64,000 nucleotides of DNA from positions 13,763-77,762 of the forward strand of contig DASVDH010000009.1 of NCBI GenBank assembly GCA_036381195.1, given 5' to 3'. The notes below the pieces were generated by a model. The model worked only from the letters and a program-made list of their open reading frames with translations, did not search any database and had not been told where the DNA came from. A program made the position numbers and the translations under genes. This document shows, in pieces, positions 1-6,549 of the stretch (positions are counted from its first letter, which is position 1; the number at the start of each line of letters is the position of its first letter). The stretch is from RSA9 sp036381195 (GTDB lineage: Bacteria; Gemmatimonadota; Gemmatimonadetes; Longimicrobiales; RSA9).

Positions 1-440
1 AAGTTGTCGCGGCGGAGGTAGCGGTCCGAGAGGAGCGCGCGCATGACGCGCCCGGAGGCCCGCCCGTCCTCGACGATGCCCTCGCCCTCACCGAAGTCGA
101 AGCAGCGGACCATGCGCTTCGTCGGGCGCTCGCGGAGCAGCGTGTTCAGGTTCGTCCCGAGCAGCTTCGGCTGCATGGGGAGCGCCGGCTTGCCGTCCGG
201 CTTCCCGTAGCGGAGCATGTCGTAGAACTTCGCCGGGATGCCGCAGTAGTCGCCGAGCTGGCGGTGCGCGACGCCCATGACGTTGAACTCGCCGGTCCCG
301 TTCGGGAGGTGCGCCTCGATCATGCCCTCGTCGGTCGGGAGGACGGTCAGGTCGCGCGTGTCCAGGAGGAAGTCGCGCTTCGCGTTGTTCTGGCGATCCA
401 GCTCCTGGGCGAGCTGCGTGAGGGTGAGTCCTGCCTTCAT
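1..440 (-). CDS. DUF932-like phage/plasmid protein (3' end outside window)
   Basis: The first 146 residues are present; the stop lies beyond the left edge. The protein starts MKAGLTLTQLAQELDRQ and goes on through a segment with MGVAHRQLGDYCGIPAKFYD to LLSDRYLRRDN. This pattern (a 'test a ligand, drop to inactive state, SDRYRxxDN' layout) is typical of the DUF932 / TIGR03299 family common on actinophages and plasmids, whose biochemical role is not known to me. ATG is preceded by an excellent AGGAGG and by an operator/promoter leader (441-500), so it begins a transcript. Family call from recalled motifs; function unknown. Confidence 0.65.
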   Translation of the reverse strand, partial: MKAGLTLTQLAQELDRQNNAKRDFLLDTRDLTVLPTDEGMIEAHLPNGTGEFNVMGVAHRQLGDYCGIPAKFYDMLRYGKPDGKPALPMQPKLLGTNLNTLLRERPTKRMVRCFDFGEGEGIVEDGRASGRVMRALLSDRYLRRDN

Positions 441-500
441 GGTGGCCTCCTATGGCCTCGGGTATCCGTCCCGAGGGAGGTTAGCGCCTTACCAGTCGAA
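441..500 (-). promoter_or_regulatory. Early-type promoter/operator and leader A
   Basis: On the minus strand a 15-bp near-palindrome GGTAAGGCGCTAACC (479-493) overlaps a -10-like TAACCT (478-483). Seven bases later comes GACGGATACCCGAG, then an AGGAGG Shine-Dalgarno and the ATG at 440. The same order of elements recurs upstream of other early genes (2245, 4752, 12028, 14402, 59745). The -35 is poorly defined. Nothing else is visible between 441 and 592. Confidence 0.6.
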
Positions 501-592
501 CGTCCACCCTCTCAGAGGGTTCCTCGCGCGCCGGGGCCGTGGTCGGACCGGGAGGAGCGCCCTATCGGCACCCGGCGCGCGAAGCGGGGAAG

Positions 593-781
593 CTACCTCG
601 CCGGCTGGTAGCGCTCAAGCAGTTCGATCAGGCCCTCCGGACCCTGGCGACCGGCGCGCGCGATCTGAAGCAGGGAGGGACGCCCCTCCCGCAGCCTCTG
701 AAGGCGTTCGACCTCCGGGTCAGGGTTCCGGTAGGCCAGACGTAGATCCGTCGCCGGATGGGGCCGGAACAGCCGCCTCAC
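593..781 (-). CDS. Small hypothetical protein, coupled to upstream gene
   Basis: 62 residues, arginine-rich, with no recognised domain. GTG start overlaps the TGA of the preceding gene (GTGA), so translation is probably coupled to the putative small terminase gene. It is the last gene of that short operon; about 110 bases later the DUF932 promoter begins. Its place after a terminase-small-like gene is the only functional hint. Confidence 0.55.
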   Translation of the reverse strand: MRRLFRPHPATDLRLAYRNPDPEVERLQRLREGRPSLLQIARAGRQGPEGLIELLERYQPAR

Positions 782-1455
782 GCGGGCAGGGCCTCCGGCT
801 CCTCCTCCGCGTCCCCCTCGACCGTCTCCTGGACGGCCTGCTCCTCGTCAAAGCCGATCAGCCGGTGGAACGTCGCCCGGACCCGCGCGGCCTCTACCGC
901 CGGATCCCCGCCGGCCTCGACCGCCGCCTCGAACCCGTCGACCGCCGCGACCATCTGCTGGGCGAGCATGCGGAGGTCCATGAGGTGCCGCAGCTGGCCC
1001 ATGTCCTGCGGGAGTCGGCCAGTCGCCTGGAGGAGCGCGAGGATCTTCTGGCGCGCGTCGTTCGCGCCCTTCTTCGCGCCGACCGCCGCCGCCCAGTTCG
1101 TGTCGTGGACCGCCGCGACCGCTAGCGCCTCGAAGGAGGCGATCGAGGCGACGTAGCCTTCCATCGTCTGCTCGACGATCTTCACCGGGTCCATGGCGAG
1201 CTTCATCGGCGCGGCCTCCCGGCGGGCGGCGACCGCCTTCTTCGCGCCGGGGACTGACAGGCCAGCCTCCTCCGCGACCATCGGCCACGTCCAGCCCTGC
1301 GCGAGCCGCGCGATCATCAGGTCGTCCCGGACCGCCTGGCGAGCCGCGCCGATCCGCGCGCCCTTCCCGCCCTGCTTCGTCGCCTTCGCCTTCGCGGCGT
1401 TCGCCTTCCGGGTCGCTGCCGCGCGCTGGGCCGGCGTCTTCGCCTTGCTCGCCAT
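778..1455 (-). CDS. HTH protein, possible terminase small subunit
   Basis: 225 residues. The N-terminal 40 are Ala/Lys-rich and basic. A helix-turn-helix follows (WTWPMVAEEAGLSVPGAKKA, about 55-75), then a long helical region (MDPVKIVEQTMEGYVASIAS onward) and an acidic tail ending EEEPEALPA. A DNA-binding N-terminus, helical oligomerisation core and acidic C-terminus fit a small terminase, but no large terminase gene is adjacent, so the call is tentative; a plain DNA-binding regulator is the alternative. Its promoter (1464-1490) puts a -10 only 8 nt before ATG, as in late structural genes, which favours a packaging role. Confidence 0.45.
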   Translation of the reverse strand: MASKAKTPAQRAAATRKANAAKAKATKQGGKGARIGAARQAVRDDLMIARLAQGWTWPMVAEEAGLSVPGAKKAVAARREAAPMKLAMDPVKIVEQTMEGYVASIASFEALAVAAVHDTNWAAAVGAKKGANDARQKILALLQATGRLPQDMGQLRHLMDLRMLAQQMVAAVDGFEAAVEAGGDPAVEAARVRATFHRLIGFDEEQAVQETVEGDAEEEPEALPA

Positions 1456-1463
1456 GCGCGCGG

Positions 1464-1490
1464 AAGATACGAGACGCGGCGGCAGAACGA
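1464..1490 (-). promoter_or_regulatory. Putative late-type promoter, leaderless start
   Basis: Minus-strand TATCTT (1464-1469) lies 8 nt upstream of the ATG at 1455. A TCGTTC (1485-1490) lies 15 nt further upstream. There is no Shine-Dalgarno, so the mRNA would begin at or near the start codon. It matches the -10 geometry of the late family but is one base short in spacing. Confidence 0.45.
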
Positions 1491-1492
1491 CA

Positions 1493-1517
1493 AAGGCCCC
1501 GCCGTTGGCGGGGCCTT
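1493..1517 (-). terminator. Rho-independent terminator
   Basis: A perfect 11-bp inverted repeat, AAGGCCCCGCC / GGCGGGGCCTT with a 3-nt loop, is followed on the minus strand by TTTGTCGTTCT. It ends the transcript of the 1592-2245 gene and isolates the next gene, which has its own promoter. Confidence 0.85.
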
Positions 1518-1591
1518 CGCACGCTAGCCGGTTACGCGGGGCCAGTCTGCCGCGCTGCGCGAGACGGGGCGTCCCCCGCGCCGCGAAGTCC

Positions 1592-2245
1592 CTACTTCTC
1601 GCGCTTCTTCTGCGCGAGCATCATCAGGGCGAGCTTGCGGCCCCACAGGCGGGTGCCGTGACCGAGCGCGGCGAGGTGGGCGCGGACCTCCTTGTCCTTC
1701 TCGCCGCCGACGCCGAACGCCTCGAGCTGCTTGAGCGTGATCTTGACCGTCTGCGTCTCGGTCTTCGCGTCGTCGCCCTCGCCGACCTGGACCTCGACCT
1801 TGCGCTCGAGGAGCGCCGCGACCTTCTTGCCGTCGAGGATGTCGTCGAGGAAGCAGCGCGCGTCCTTGGGCAGGAACGCCGACTTCACGTCCGGGGCGAG
1901 CGCCGCCGCCGCCTTCGCCAGCTCCGCCGCCTCGGGGTCCTGCGAGCGCGTGATGTTCTGCCGCGTCCGCTGCTCGGCCTTCTTCGCCTGCTGCTCCGCC
2001 TGGCCCTCCTTGATCTGGTCGGCGAGCGTCTTCCCCTCGAGGATGTAGTTCGCCAGCGCCTTGCCGGTGATCCCGTCGGGGTGGTTGAGCGCGCGGGCGC
2101 GCTGCTCCGGCGTGAGCTTGCCGGGGGTCGTCTCGAGCTTCGCCTCGTCGATCGCCTTGACGATCTGGCGGCGCTCCTTCTCGGCCTGCGCGCGAGCGGC
2201 CTTCTTCTCGGCGTCGGTCTGAGGGTTGGTGGTGGGAGTGGCCAT
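1592..2245 (-). CDS. Lys/Glu-rich hypothetical protein
   Basis: 217 residues starting MATPTTNPQTDAEKKAARAQ. The first 40 residues are a charged helix. Then comes LTPEQRARALNHPDGITGKA, a second charged Ala/Gln/Lys segment, and a more globular C-terminal half with KVEVQVGEGDDAKTETQTVK and ending LALMMLAQKKREK. No family recognised. I chose ATG 2245 because AGGAGG lies at ideal distance and the early leader B precedes it; the longer open frame to 2305 lacks this. It is a single-gene transcript between promoter B and the terminator at 1493. Confidence 0.7.
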   Translation of the reverse strand: MATPTTNPQTDAEKKAARAQAEKERRQIVKAIDEAKLETTPGKLTPEQRARALNHPDGITGKALANYILEGKTLADQIKEGQAEQQAKKAEQRTRQNITRSQDPEAAELAKAAAALAPDVKSAFLPKDARCFLDDILDGKKVAALLERKVEVQVGEGDDAKTETQTVKITLKQLEAFGVGGEKDKEVRAHLAALGHGTRLWGRKLALMMLAQKKREK

Positions 2246-2249
2246 GACG

Positions 2250-2300
2250 TGCCTCCTTAGGCATCGGGTAACTGTCGAGATGAAGGGTAGCTCGCTTACC
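2250..2300 (-). promoter_or_regulatory. Early-type promoter/operator and leader B
   Basis: Near-palindrome GGTAAGCGAGCTACC (2286-2300) overlaps a -10-like TACCCT (2284-2289). Seven bases on comes GACAGTTACCCGATG and then AAGGAGG before the ATG at 2245. It is the same module as leaders A, C, D, E and I. Confidence 0.6.
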
Positions 2301-2317
2301 TTCACGGTGTCCAGAGA

Positions 2318-2428
2318 CTATCCGAGGCCACACGCCCGCGCGGCCTCCGTGACCGCCGCGAGAACGAGCAGGCCCCAGAACGCACGCCACGCGTTCCGGA
2401 CGAAGCGGTCGAGCCGCTCAGAGTGGTA
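2318..2428 (-). other. Possible small membrane-protein reading frame without a clear start
   Basis: Just past the end of the 2418-2774 gene, an overlapping frame encodes YHSERLDRFVRNAWRAFWGL and then LVLAAVTEAARACGLG before a TAG. It looks like an amphipathic helix plus a membrane segment. No ATG/GTG/TTG lies at a sensible place; expression would need a frameshift from the upstream gene or an unusual start. Confidence 0.2.
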
Positions 2429-2774
2429 GGACGCCCTGCTCCGGCTCGAACTCGAAGCAAAGCTGCCCGGATACGGGAGCGTCCCGCCTCGGGCCTTCCG
2501 GGGGCGGCGTCTCGCGGAGCCGCCGGTCAGCAGGCTCGTGGAAGTGCGGCCGGCGGACGCTGAGGACGAGCGCGCAGGGGAAGTGGACCTCACCGGCGTC
2601 GAGGTCCGCGATGACCGCGAACGCGCCGGAAGGAGCGACGTGCTCGACGTAGCCCGCGAGCCGGCCGATCGCGGCCCGGTCGGGGTCAAGCCGGACGACG
2701 ACCGCTCGTCGTCCGGCCCACGCCCCTCGGAGGTCCCACGCGTGGGCTTGCTCACGGCTCGCGACCCCCGTCAC
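2418..2774 (-). CDS. Hypothetical protein
   Basis: 118 residues, no recognised family. The N-terminal half looks like a compact beta domain (RRAVVVRLDPDRAA, VAPSGAFAVIADLDAGEVHF); the C-terminal third is proline- and charge-rich and ends FEFEPEQGVLPL. GTG start overlaps the upstream TGA (GTGA), so it is coupled to the 420-residue gene before it. It is distal in the operon that starts at promoter C. Confidence 0.55.
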   Translation of the reverse strand: MTGVASREQAHAWDLRGAWAGRRAVVVRLDPDRAAIGRLAGYVEHVAPSGAFAVIADLDAGEVHFPCALVLSVRRPHFHEPADRRLRETPPPEGPRRDAPVSGQLCFEFEPEQGVLPL

Positions 2775-4033
2775 CGGGTGAACTCGAAAGCTCGGCCCGC
2801 GTGAACGCGGAGCGGCTTATCGGCCGGACCCTTGACGTAGCCGTCGATCCAGATCTGCCGGTGCTCCCCCTTCGAGGGGTACCACTGCGACCGCCAGTGC
2901 CCGGAGACGGGCCACTGGCAGCTCCACTCGACCGCGCCCTCGCCCTCCTCCCGGCGCGCCTCCTTCTCGCGACGGAGCCGGACGACGAGCACGCCGTCCT
3001 TGTCATGCCGGAGCCGCGCAAGCCGCTTCCGCGAGGCCCGGTTGCCCTGGAAGCGCGAGACGGCGAGGATCCGCTGCTCGGCGAGCCGGAAGAACGCCTG
3101 GATGAACATGTGCATCGATGATGGGTTGTACGGCCCCTCGCCGACCGCCCATGCCTCCCGGTCGTCCGGGTCCGGGACCTCCCCCCAGCGGATCGCCCCA
3201 GCGTGGTACATGCTCAGGAGCGAGCCGAAGTTCGCCCGCCAGACCCGCGCCAGCTCGGCCAGCGTCCGGCCCTCCGCGAAGTCCGCGCGGAGCTGCGCCG
3301 AGTAGTCGTCCTCATCCTCAAGGTGGGAGTAGAGAGCGACGTGGAGCTGCATCTCCGTCTCCCGCGTGTCCTCGCGCGCGAAGATGACCGGCCCCCAGCT
3401 GAACGCCCGGACCGACGTACGGACGCCGTTCACGTCCCGGAGATGGATCGGCTCGTCGAGGAGCGCGAAACCCTCCGGCGTAAACAGGTCGCCATAGTCC
3501 AGCGGCTCCGGCTTGAAGCCCGGCGAGTCGAGCGCCGTCTGGATGAGCCGGACGACGTTCGAGTCGACGTGGACCGGCTCCGCCCGCTCAAGCTTCGGGG
3601 ACTCGATGTGCGGCGTGGCGGCGAAGAACTCCGCCGACCAGTCCCGGCCCTTGTCCTTCACGTCCTTCGCGAAGCCGATCGCGAAGTTCCGGCCGAGGTC
3701 CGTGCGCCAGAAGTTCATCAGCCGGACCTGCTCCTCGAGCGCGTCCTCCCAGTGCAGCCGGACCCGCCGCTTCGGCTCCGCCGGCTCGGCCGGCGCGGGC
3801 CTCCACTGGCCGTCCTCGCCCTGGACGATCCGGCCCTCCGTCTTCAGCGCCCACAGCGCCTCGCCGACATCGCCCTCCAGCCGCTCCGTGACCGCGCGGT
3901 CCATCGCGCTCGGAGAGTCCCACGGGGCCTTCGGGAAGATCGCCCGCGCGATCCCCCCGGTCGTCAGATCCTCGGCGCTAGCGAGAGCCGCGCGCACGGT
4001 GGCGCGCAGCTCCTTGCGGTTCTTCCCGGCCAT
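2771..4033 (-). CDS. Winged-helix N-terminus, hypothetical protein
   Basis: 420 residues. Residues 1-85 (RKELRATVRAALASAEDLTT, then GGIARAIFPKAPWDSPSA, ending GRIVQGEDGQWRPA) resemble a winged-helix domain with a final beta hairpin, so DNA binding is plausible. The remaining 330 residues are globular, with YGDLFTPEGFALLDEP, FSWGPVIFAREDTRETEMQL and a basic stretch rich in Arg/Lys (KRLARLRHDKDG). I do not recognise the family. ATG 4033 is favoured over the much longer frame to 4801, whose N-terminal part is a shadow of the DUF6011-type gene. Confidence 0.65.
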   Translation of the reverse strand: MAGKNRKELRATVRAALASAEDLTTGGIARAIFPKAPWDSPSAMDRAVTERLEGDVGEALWALKTEGRIVQGEDGQWRPAPAEPAEPKRRVRLHWEDALEEQVRLMNFWRTDLGRNFAIGFAKDVKDKGRDWSAEFFAATPHIESPKLERAEPVHVDSNVVRLIQTALDSPGFKPEPLDYGDLFTPEGFALLDEPIHLRDVNGVRTSVRAFSWGPVIFAREDTRETEMQLHVALYSHLEDEDDYSAQLRADFAEGRTLAELARVWRANFGSLLSMYHAGAIRWGEVPDPDDREAWAVGEGPYNPSSMHMFIQAFFRLAEQRILAVSRFQGNRASRKRLARLRHDKDGVLVVRLRREKEARREEGEGAVEWSCQWPVSGHWRSQWYPSKGEHRQIWIDGYVKGPADKPLRVHAGRAFEFTR

Positions 4034-4035
4034 GG

Positions 4036-4752
4036 CTACGCCACCGCCTTCGGGGCGACGTGCGGCGCGGCCTGGCCCGCCGTCTTCTTGCCCGCGCACT
4101 CCGGCCCGGTCATGATGTCGATGCTCTCCGGGTGCGTGAGCTTGCGCCCGCACTCGCTGCAGCGGGTCGCGAGCCGGACCTCGACGCCGGTCCACATGTC
4201 CCCGCCGGCCAGCGCCCAGTCGAGGAGCTTGTGCGCCGCCTTCGCGCGGGGAACGTCCGCGCCCTGGCCGGCCTTCCAGCCGCCCTGCGCGCCCTTGTAC
4301 CAGCGCCCGACGTAGTTGTCCGGGTACTCGCGGTCCGGGTCGCGGACCTCGAGCACGTCCCCAGCGGCGAGGCCGACGCGCCCGAGCGCGGTCTGACGGC
4401 TGATCCAGCCCTTGCCGTCCGGCTTCCGCTTCCGGCCGACGACCTGGAGCGTGACGTGCTTGCCGGTCGCGGTGTTCTTCATCGAGACGGTGGCGTAGCC
4501 GCCGTCGATCAGGACCGCCTGCAGCCGCTCCGGCCCGACGAGGACGCTCTCCGGCACCTCCGTCATGTCCGTGACCGTAGGCGTCGGAGCGGACGGGCCA
4601 ATCCCGAGCGCCTTCTCCTCCTCCATCTCGGCGAGGTACGCGGCCTCCTCCTGCGCCGCCTCCTGCTTGGCGAACTCCGCCTTGTGAGCCGCCCACTGCT
4701 CGTTCTGCTGCTGGCTCTCGATCTGCATCGCCAGCTGAGTGAGGTTGGTCAT
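4036..4752 (-). CDS. DUF6011-type zinc-finger protein
   Basis: 238 residues. The N-terminal 50 are a Gln/Glu/Ala-rich coiled coil (MTNLTQLAMQIESQQQNEQW). The middle looks like a beta-rich domain (YATVSMKNTATGKHVTLQVV). The C-terminus carries a Cys4-type finger: CSECGRKLTHPESI then GPECAGK, the signature of the DUF6011 finger common in actinophage proteins. The finger probably binds zinc. First gene after promoter C, with ATG and a GAGAGGA Shine-Dalgarno. Role unknown. Confidence 0.65.
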   Translation of the reverse strand: MTNLTQLAMQIESQQQNEQWAAHKAEFAKQEAAQEEAAYLAEMEEEKALGIGPSAPTPTVTDMTEVPESVLVGPERLQAVLIDGGYATVSMKNTATGKHVTLQVVGRKRKPDGKGWISRQTALGRVGLAAGDVLEVRDPDREYPDNYVGRWYKGAQGGWKAGQGADVPRAKAAHKLLDWALAGGDMWTGVEVRLATRCSECGRKLTHPESIDIMTGPECAGKKTAGQAAPHVAPKAVA

Positions 4753-4820
4753 GCCGTGTCCTCTCGGGTAGTACGGGTAACGTCCCCGAGAAGTCTACCA
4801 CGAGTGGGAAGCGGATTACC
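4753..4820 (-). promoter_or_regulatory. Early-type promoter/operator and leader C
   Basis: TAGACT (4792-4797) is a good -10. Seven bases after it starts GACGTTACCCG, followed by a second partial copy TACCCGAG and the AGAGGA Shine-Dalgarno. A GGTAATCCGC half-operator lies at 4811-4820, farther upstream than in the other copies, so the palindrome is incomplete here. Confidence 0.55.
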
Positions 4821-4822
4821 GG

Positions 4823-5080
4823 CTAGCGACCGTTCCGGCCAGCGCTCCGCCGCCGTCTCGTCCACGCCCAGCCGACCACCATCGCGTCCTCCGGAACGTC
4901 CTCCGCCGGCCAGCGCGTGACCTCTAGCCGCCACGAGCCGGACGGTAGCTCCCTCGCCGACTCAAGCCGGTAGGTCGTCCCCCGCGCCGTCTGAAGGAAC
5001 GCGCCAAGACACTCGTCCGGCGGGTCGCCGTCCCAGAAGTGCGCCGTCAGGACGGCCCGCGTGTACGGCTCCCCTCTCAC
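4823..5080 (-). CDS. Small hypothetical protein of the modification operon
   Basis: 85 residues: MRGEPYTRAVLTAHFWDGDP, a middle strand-rich part (TYRLESARELPSGSWRLEVT) and a basic tail ending TRRRRSAGRNGR. The GTG start overlaps the TGA of the methyltransferase gene (GTGA). It is the last gene of the modification island; no family recognised. Confidence 0.6.
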   Translation of the reverse strand: MRGEPYTRAVLTAHFWDGDPPDECLGAFLQTARGTTYRLESARELPSGSWRLEVTRWPAEDVPEDAMVVGWAWTRRRRSAGRNGR

Positions 5081-6207
5081 CAGCAGTCGCAGCCCGCGCG
5101 GCGCTCCGCGTCCGCCCGGATCAACTGGCCCAGATGCTCGGCTACTCGCGGGACGACCGCTCGGCCAAGCGCCTCAACTCGGTCCGCCCGCCGAGGCACG
5201 CCCTTCATCATGCGCGGGATGTCCGGCTCCGGAGGCCAGCATCCCATCGCTTCCGCGCGTTGCGCCTCCCTAGCTCTCGCAGACAGTCCCGCGAGCAGGT
5301 CTTTACCCTCGTGTGCGAGTAGTCCGTGAACGTCCCCTCGCAGACCTCGCAAACCTTCGGCGGCTTGCTCCTCCGCGTCCCGTCCCGCCGATCCGCCGCG
5401 ACGTGACACGTCCGGCAGAGCACCTCGATCCGATCCGGCTCCGCGTAGTCCGGATGGTGTCGCTCCAGGCCCTCCGTTGCCCCGCAGTTCTCGCACTCCG
5501 TCAGCTCCGGACGCGCCCGCTGCGCGCGCCGCCGCGCCGTGTTCTTGAGCATCTACTCGGCCTTCGTCCAACGGCTCGGAAAGCCCATCATCCACTCGAG
5601 CCACTCGGGGTTCAGCGGGCCACGCTTCGCCGGGTCCGGCTCCGCCCACCAGACGGCGGAGCGGAGGTTCAGGCCCCCGGCCCGTCCCGTAGATCCTGGC
5701 CCCCCGTGGGCATCGCTCGCAGTGGGCGTAGGCCACAACGAAGATGCGATCACGCCGATGAGGGGCGCAGAAGGCTCGCGCCGGTAGGCAGTCCCACTCC
5801 GCGTCATACCCGACCTCGGCCAAGTCTCCGAGGACACGGGGGAGTCCCCGAGTAAGGAGAGCTGCGACGTTCTCCACGAGGAGGTAGCGGGGTCGTACGT
5901 CGCGAACGAGTCGTAGAAGCTCGACCCAGAGTCCGGACCGCTCACCGTCGACCCCCGTCTTCGTCGAGGACGCGTTCGACACGTCCGAGCACGGGAAGCC
6001 GCCGCAGAGGACCGTCGGCCGGCGCTCCGCCCCCGCGCCGAGCAGCCGGACGTCGCCGACGAGCGGGACGTCCGGCCAGTGCTCTTTCAGGACGCTCGCC
6101 CGGAACTCGTCCAGCTCGCACTGGAGTAGCGGCGAGAACCCCGCCCGGTCCAGGCCGAGGTCCAAGCCGCCGATCCCGGCGAACGCCGACCAGTACGTCA
6201 GCTCCAT
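5077..6207 (-). CDS. DNA cytosine-C5 methyltransferase family enzyme with motif X Asn-to-Arg change
   Basis: 376 residues. Motif I is FAGIGGLDLGLDRAGF (residues 9-24), motif IV is GGFPCSDVSNAS with catalytic Cys73, motif VI is LLVENVAAL (Glu112), and motif VIII is PHRRDRIFVVAYAH. The end of the fold is PDIPRMMKGVPRRADRVEAL followed by GRAVVPRVAEHLGQL. Motif X normally reads GN(A/S)VVP; here residue 349 is Arg. Residues about 219-325 are Gly/Ala/Arg-rich and are the shadow of an HNH gene read in another frame (5208-5552). The target-recognition end therefore seems split by an in-frame insertion. Start ATG 6207 follows the MazG-like gene by one base. The arginine suggests a carboxylated cofactor; see findings. 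Confidence 0.85.
   Translation of the reverse strand: MELTYWSAFAGIGGLDLGLDRAGFSPLLQCELDEFRASVLKEHWPDVPLVGDVRLLGAGAERRPTVLCGGFPCSDVSNASSTKTGVDGERSGLWVELLRLVRDVRPRYLLVENVAALLTRGLPRVLGDLAEVGYDAEWDCLPARAFCAPHRRDRIFVVAYAHCERCPRGARIYGTGRGPEPPLRRLVGGAGPGEAWPAEPRVARVDDGLSEPLDEGRVDAQEHGAAARAAGASGADGVRELRGNGGPGATPSGLRGAGSDRGALPDVSRRGGSAGRDAEEQAAEGLRGLRGDVHGLLAHEGKDLLAGLSARAREAQRAEAMGCWPPEPDIPRMMKGVPRRADRVEALGRAVVPRVAEHLGQLIRADAERRAGCDCW
5208..5552 (-). CDS. HNH endonuclease nested out of frame within the methyltransferase gene
   Basis: 114 residues. The HNH core is CENCGATEGLERHHPDYAEP followed by IEVLCRTCHVAADRRDG, with paired cysteines and the HH dyad. A second Cys pair (CEVCEGTF, then CSRDCLRELG) forms a likely zinc finger. 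It is read in a different frame from the surrounding methyltransferase, which stays open through it. ATG directly follows a TAG of the overlapping frame at 5553-5945 (TAGATG). Length is 115 codons including stop. It looks like a homing-type mobile gene; DNA cleavage is inferred from the family. Confidence 0.75.
   Translation of the reverse strand: MLKNTARRRAQRARPELTECENCGATEGLERHHPDYAEPDRIEVLCRTCHVAADRRDGTRRSKPPKVCEVCEGTFTDYSHTRVKTCSRDCLRELGRRNARKRWDAGLRSRTSRA
5553..5945 (-). CDS. Alternative-frame ORF overlapping methyltransferase; conserved-looking
   Basis: A 130-residue frame starts at GTG inside the methyltransferase gene (its residues 88-218). It contains motifs I recall from many phage 'hypothetical' proteins near Dcm genes: FATYDPATSSWRTSQL, SETWPRSGMTRSGTAYR, SSLWPTPTASDAHGG and LNPEWLEWMMGFPSRWT. 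The same DNA in the main frame gives conserved methyltransferase motifs VI and VIII, so the similarity may be a by-product of conserved codons. Its TAG abuts the HNH ATG, which might couple their translation. Whether it is translated is open. Confidence 0.3.
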   Translation of the reverse strand: MSGPDSGSSFYDSFATYDPATSSWRTSQLSLLGDSPVSSETWPRSGMTRSGTAYRREPSAPLIGVIASSLWPTPTASDAHGGPGSTGRAGGLNLRSAVWWAEPDPAKRGPLNPEWLEWMMGFPSRWTKAE

Positions 6208-6549
6208 CTACGCCGGCCATCGGTCCGTGTCGCTCGGGTGACGGCCGTACATGCCGATCCCGTCCGCGAAGCCGCCCCGTACGCGACGCTTCCGGCGCTC
6301 CGCCGCGAACACGTCCTCCCACTCGACACCGAGGTCCACGACGGCGAGGTCCCGGACCACCGCGAGGACGTCCCCTAGCTCCCCGACGCTCGGGTCCGTG
6401 ACGTACTCCATGGCCTCCTCGACGAGCTTCCGCCGGAGGTGCTTGACGTGCTCCTCCTTCGGCATCGGCTCGTAGGTCAGCGTCCCCTCGCCCTTCAGCA
6501 GCGCGGGGATCCCGTCCCGGACGAGCTTGACGAGGTAGCCCGCGCTCAT
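6208..6549 (-). CDS. MazG-like nucleotide pyrophosphohydrolase
   Basis: 113 residues. It begins MSAGYLVKLVRDGIPALL, the 'KLVRDxIP' opening of phosphoribosyl-ATP pyrophosphohydrolase-like/MazG-like proteins. The metal-binding helices carry KLVEEAMEYV and ELGDVLAVVRDL. The family hydrolyses (d)NTPs or related nucleotides to monophosphates. ATG overlaps the stop of the CmoA-like gene (ATGA), and the methyltransferase follows one base later, so it belongs to the modification operon. A role in clearing an unmodified or unusual dNTP pool is inference. Confidence 0.75.
   Translation of the reverse strand: MSAGYLVKLVRDGIPALLKGEGTLTYEPMPKEEHVKHLRRKLVEEAMEYVTDPSVGELGDVLAVVRDLAVVDLGVEWEDVFAAERRKRRVRGGFADGIGMYGRHPSDTDRWPA

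Noticed and set aside
2771..4801. 676-codon version of the winged-helix gene
   Set aside because: Its first 256 codons are the out-of-frame reading of the DUF6011-type gene; ATG 4033 restores a normal protein.
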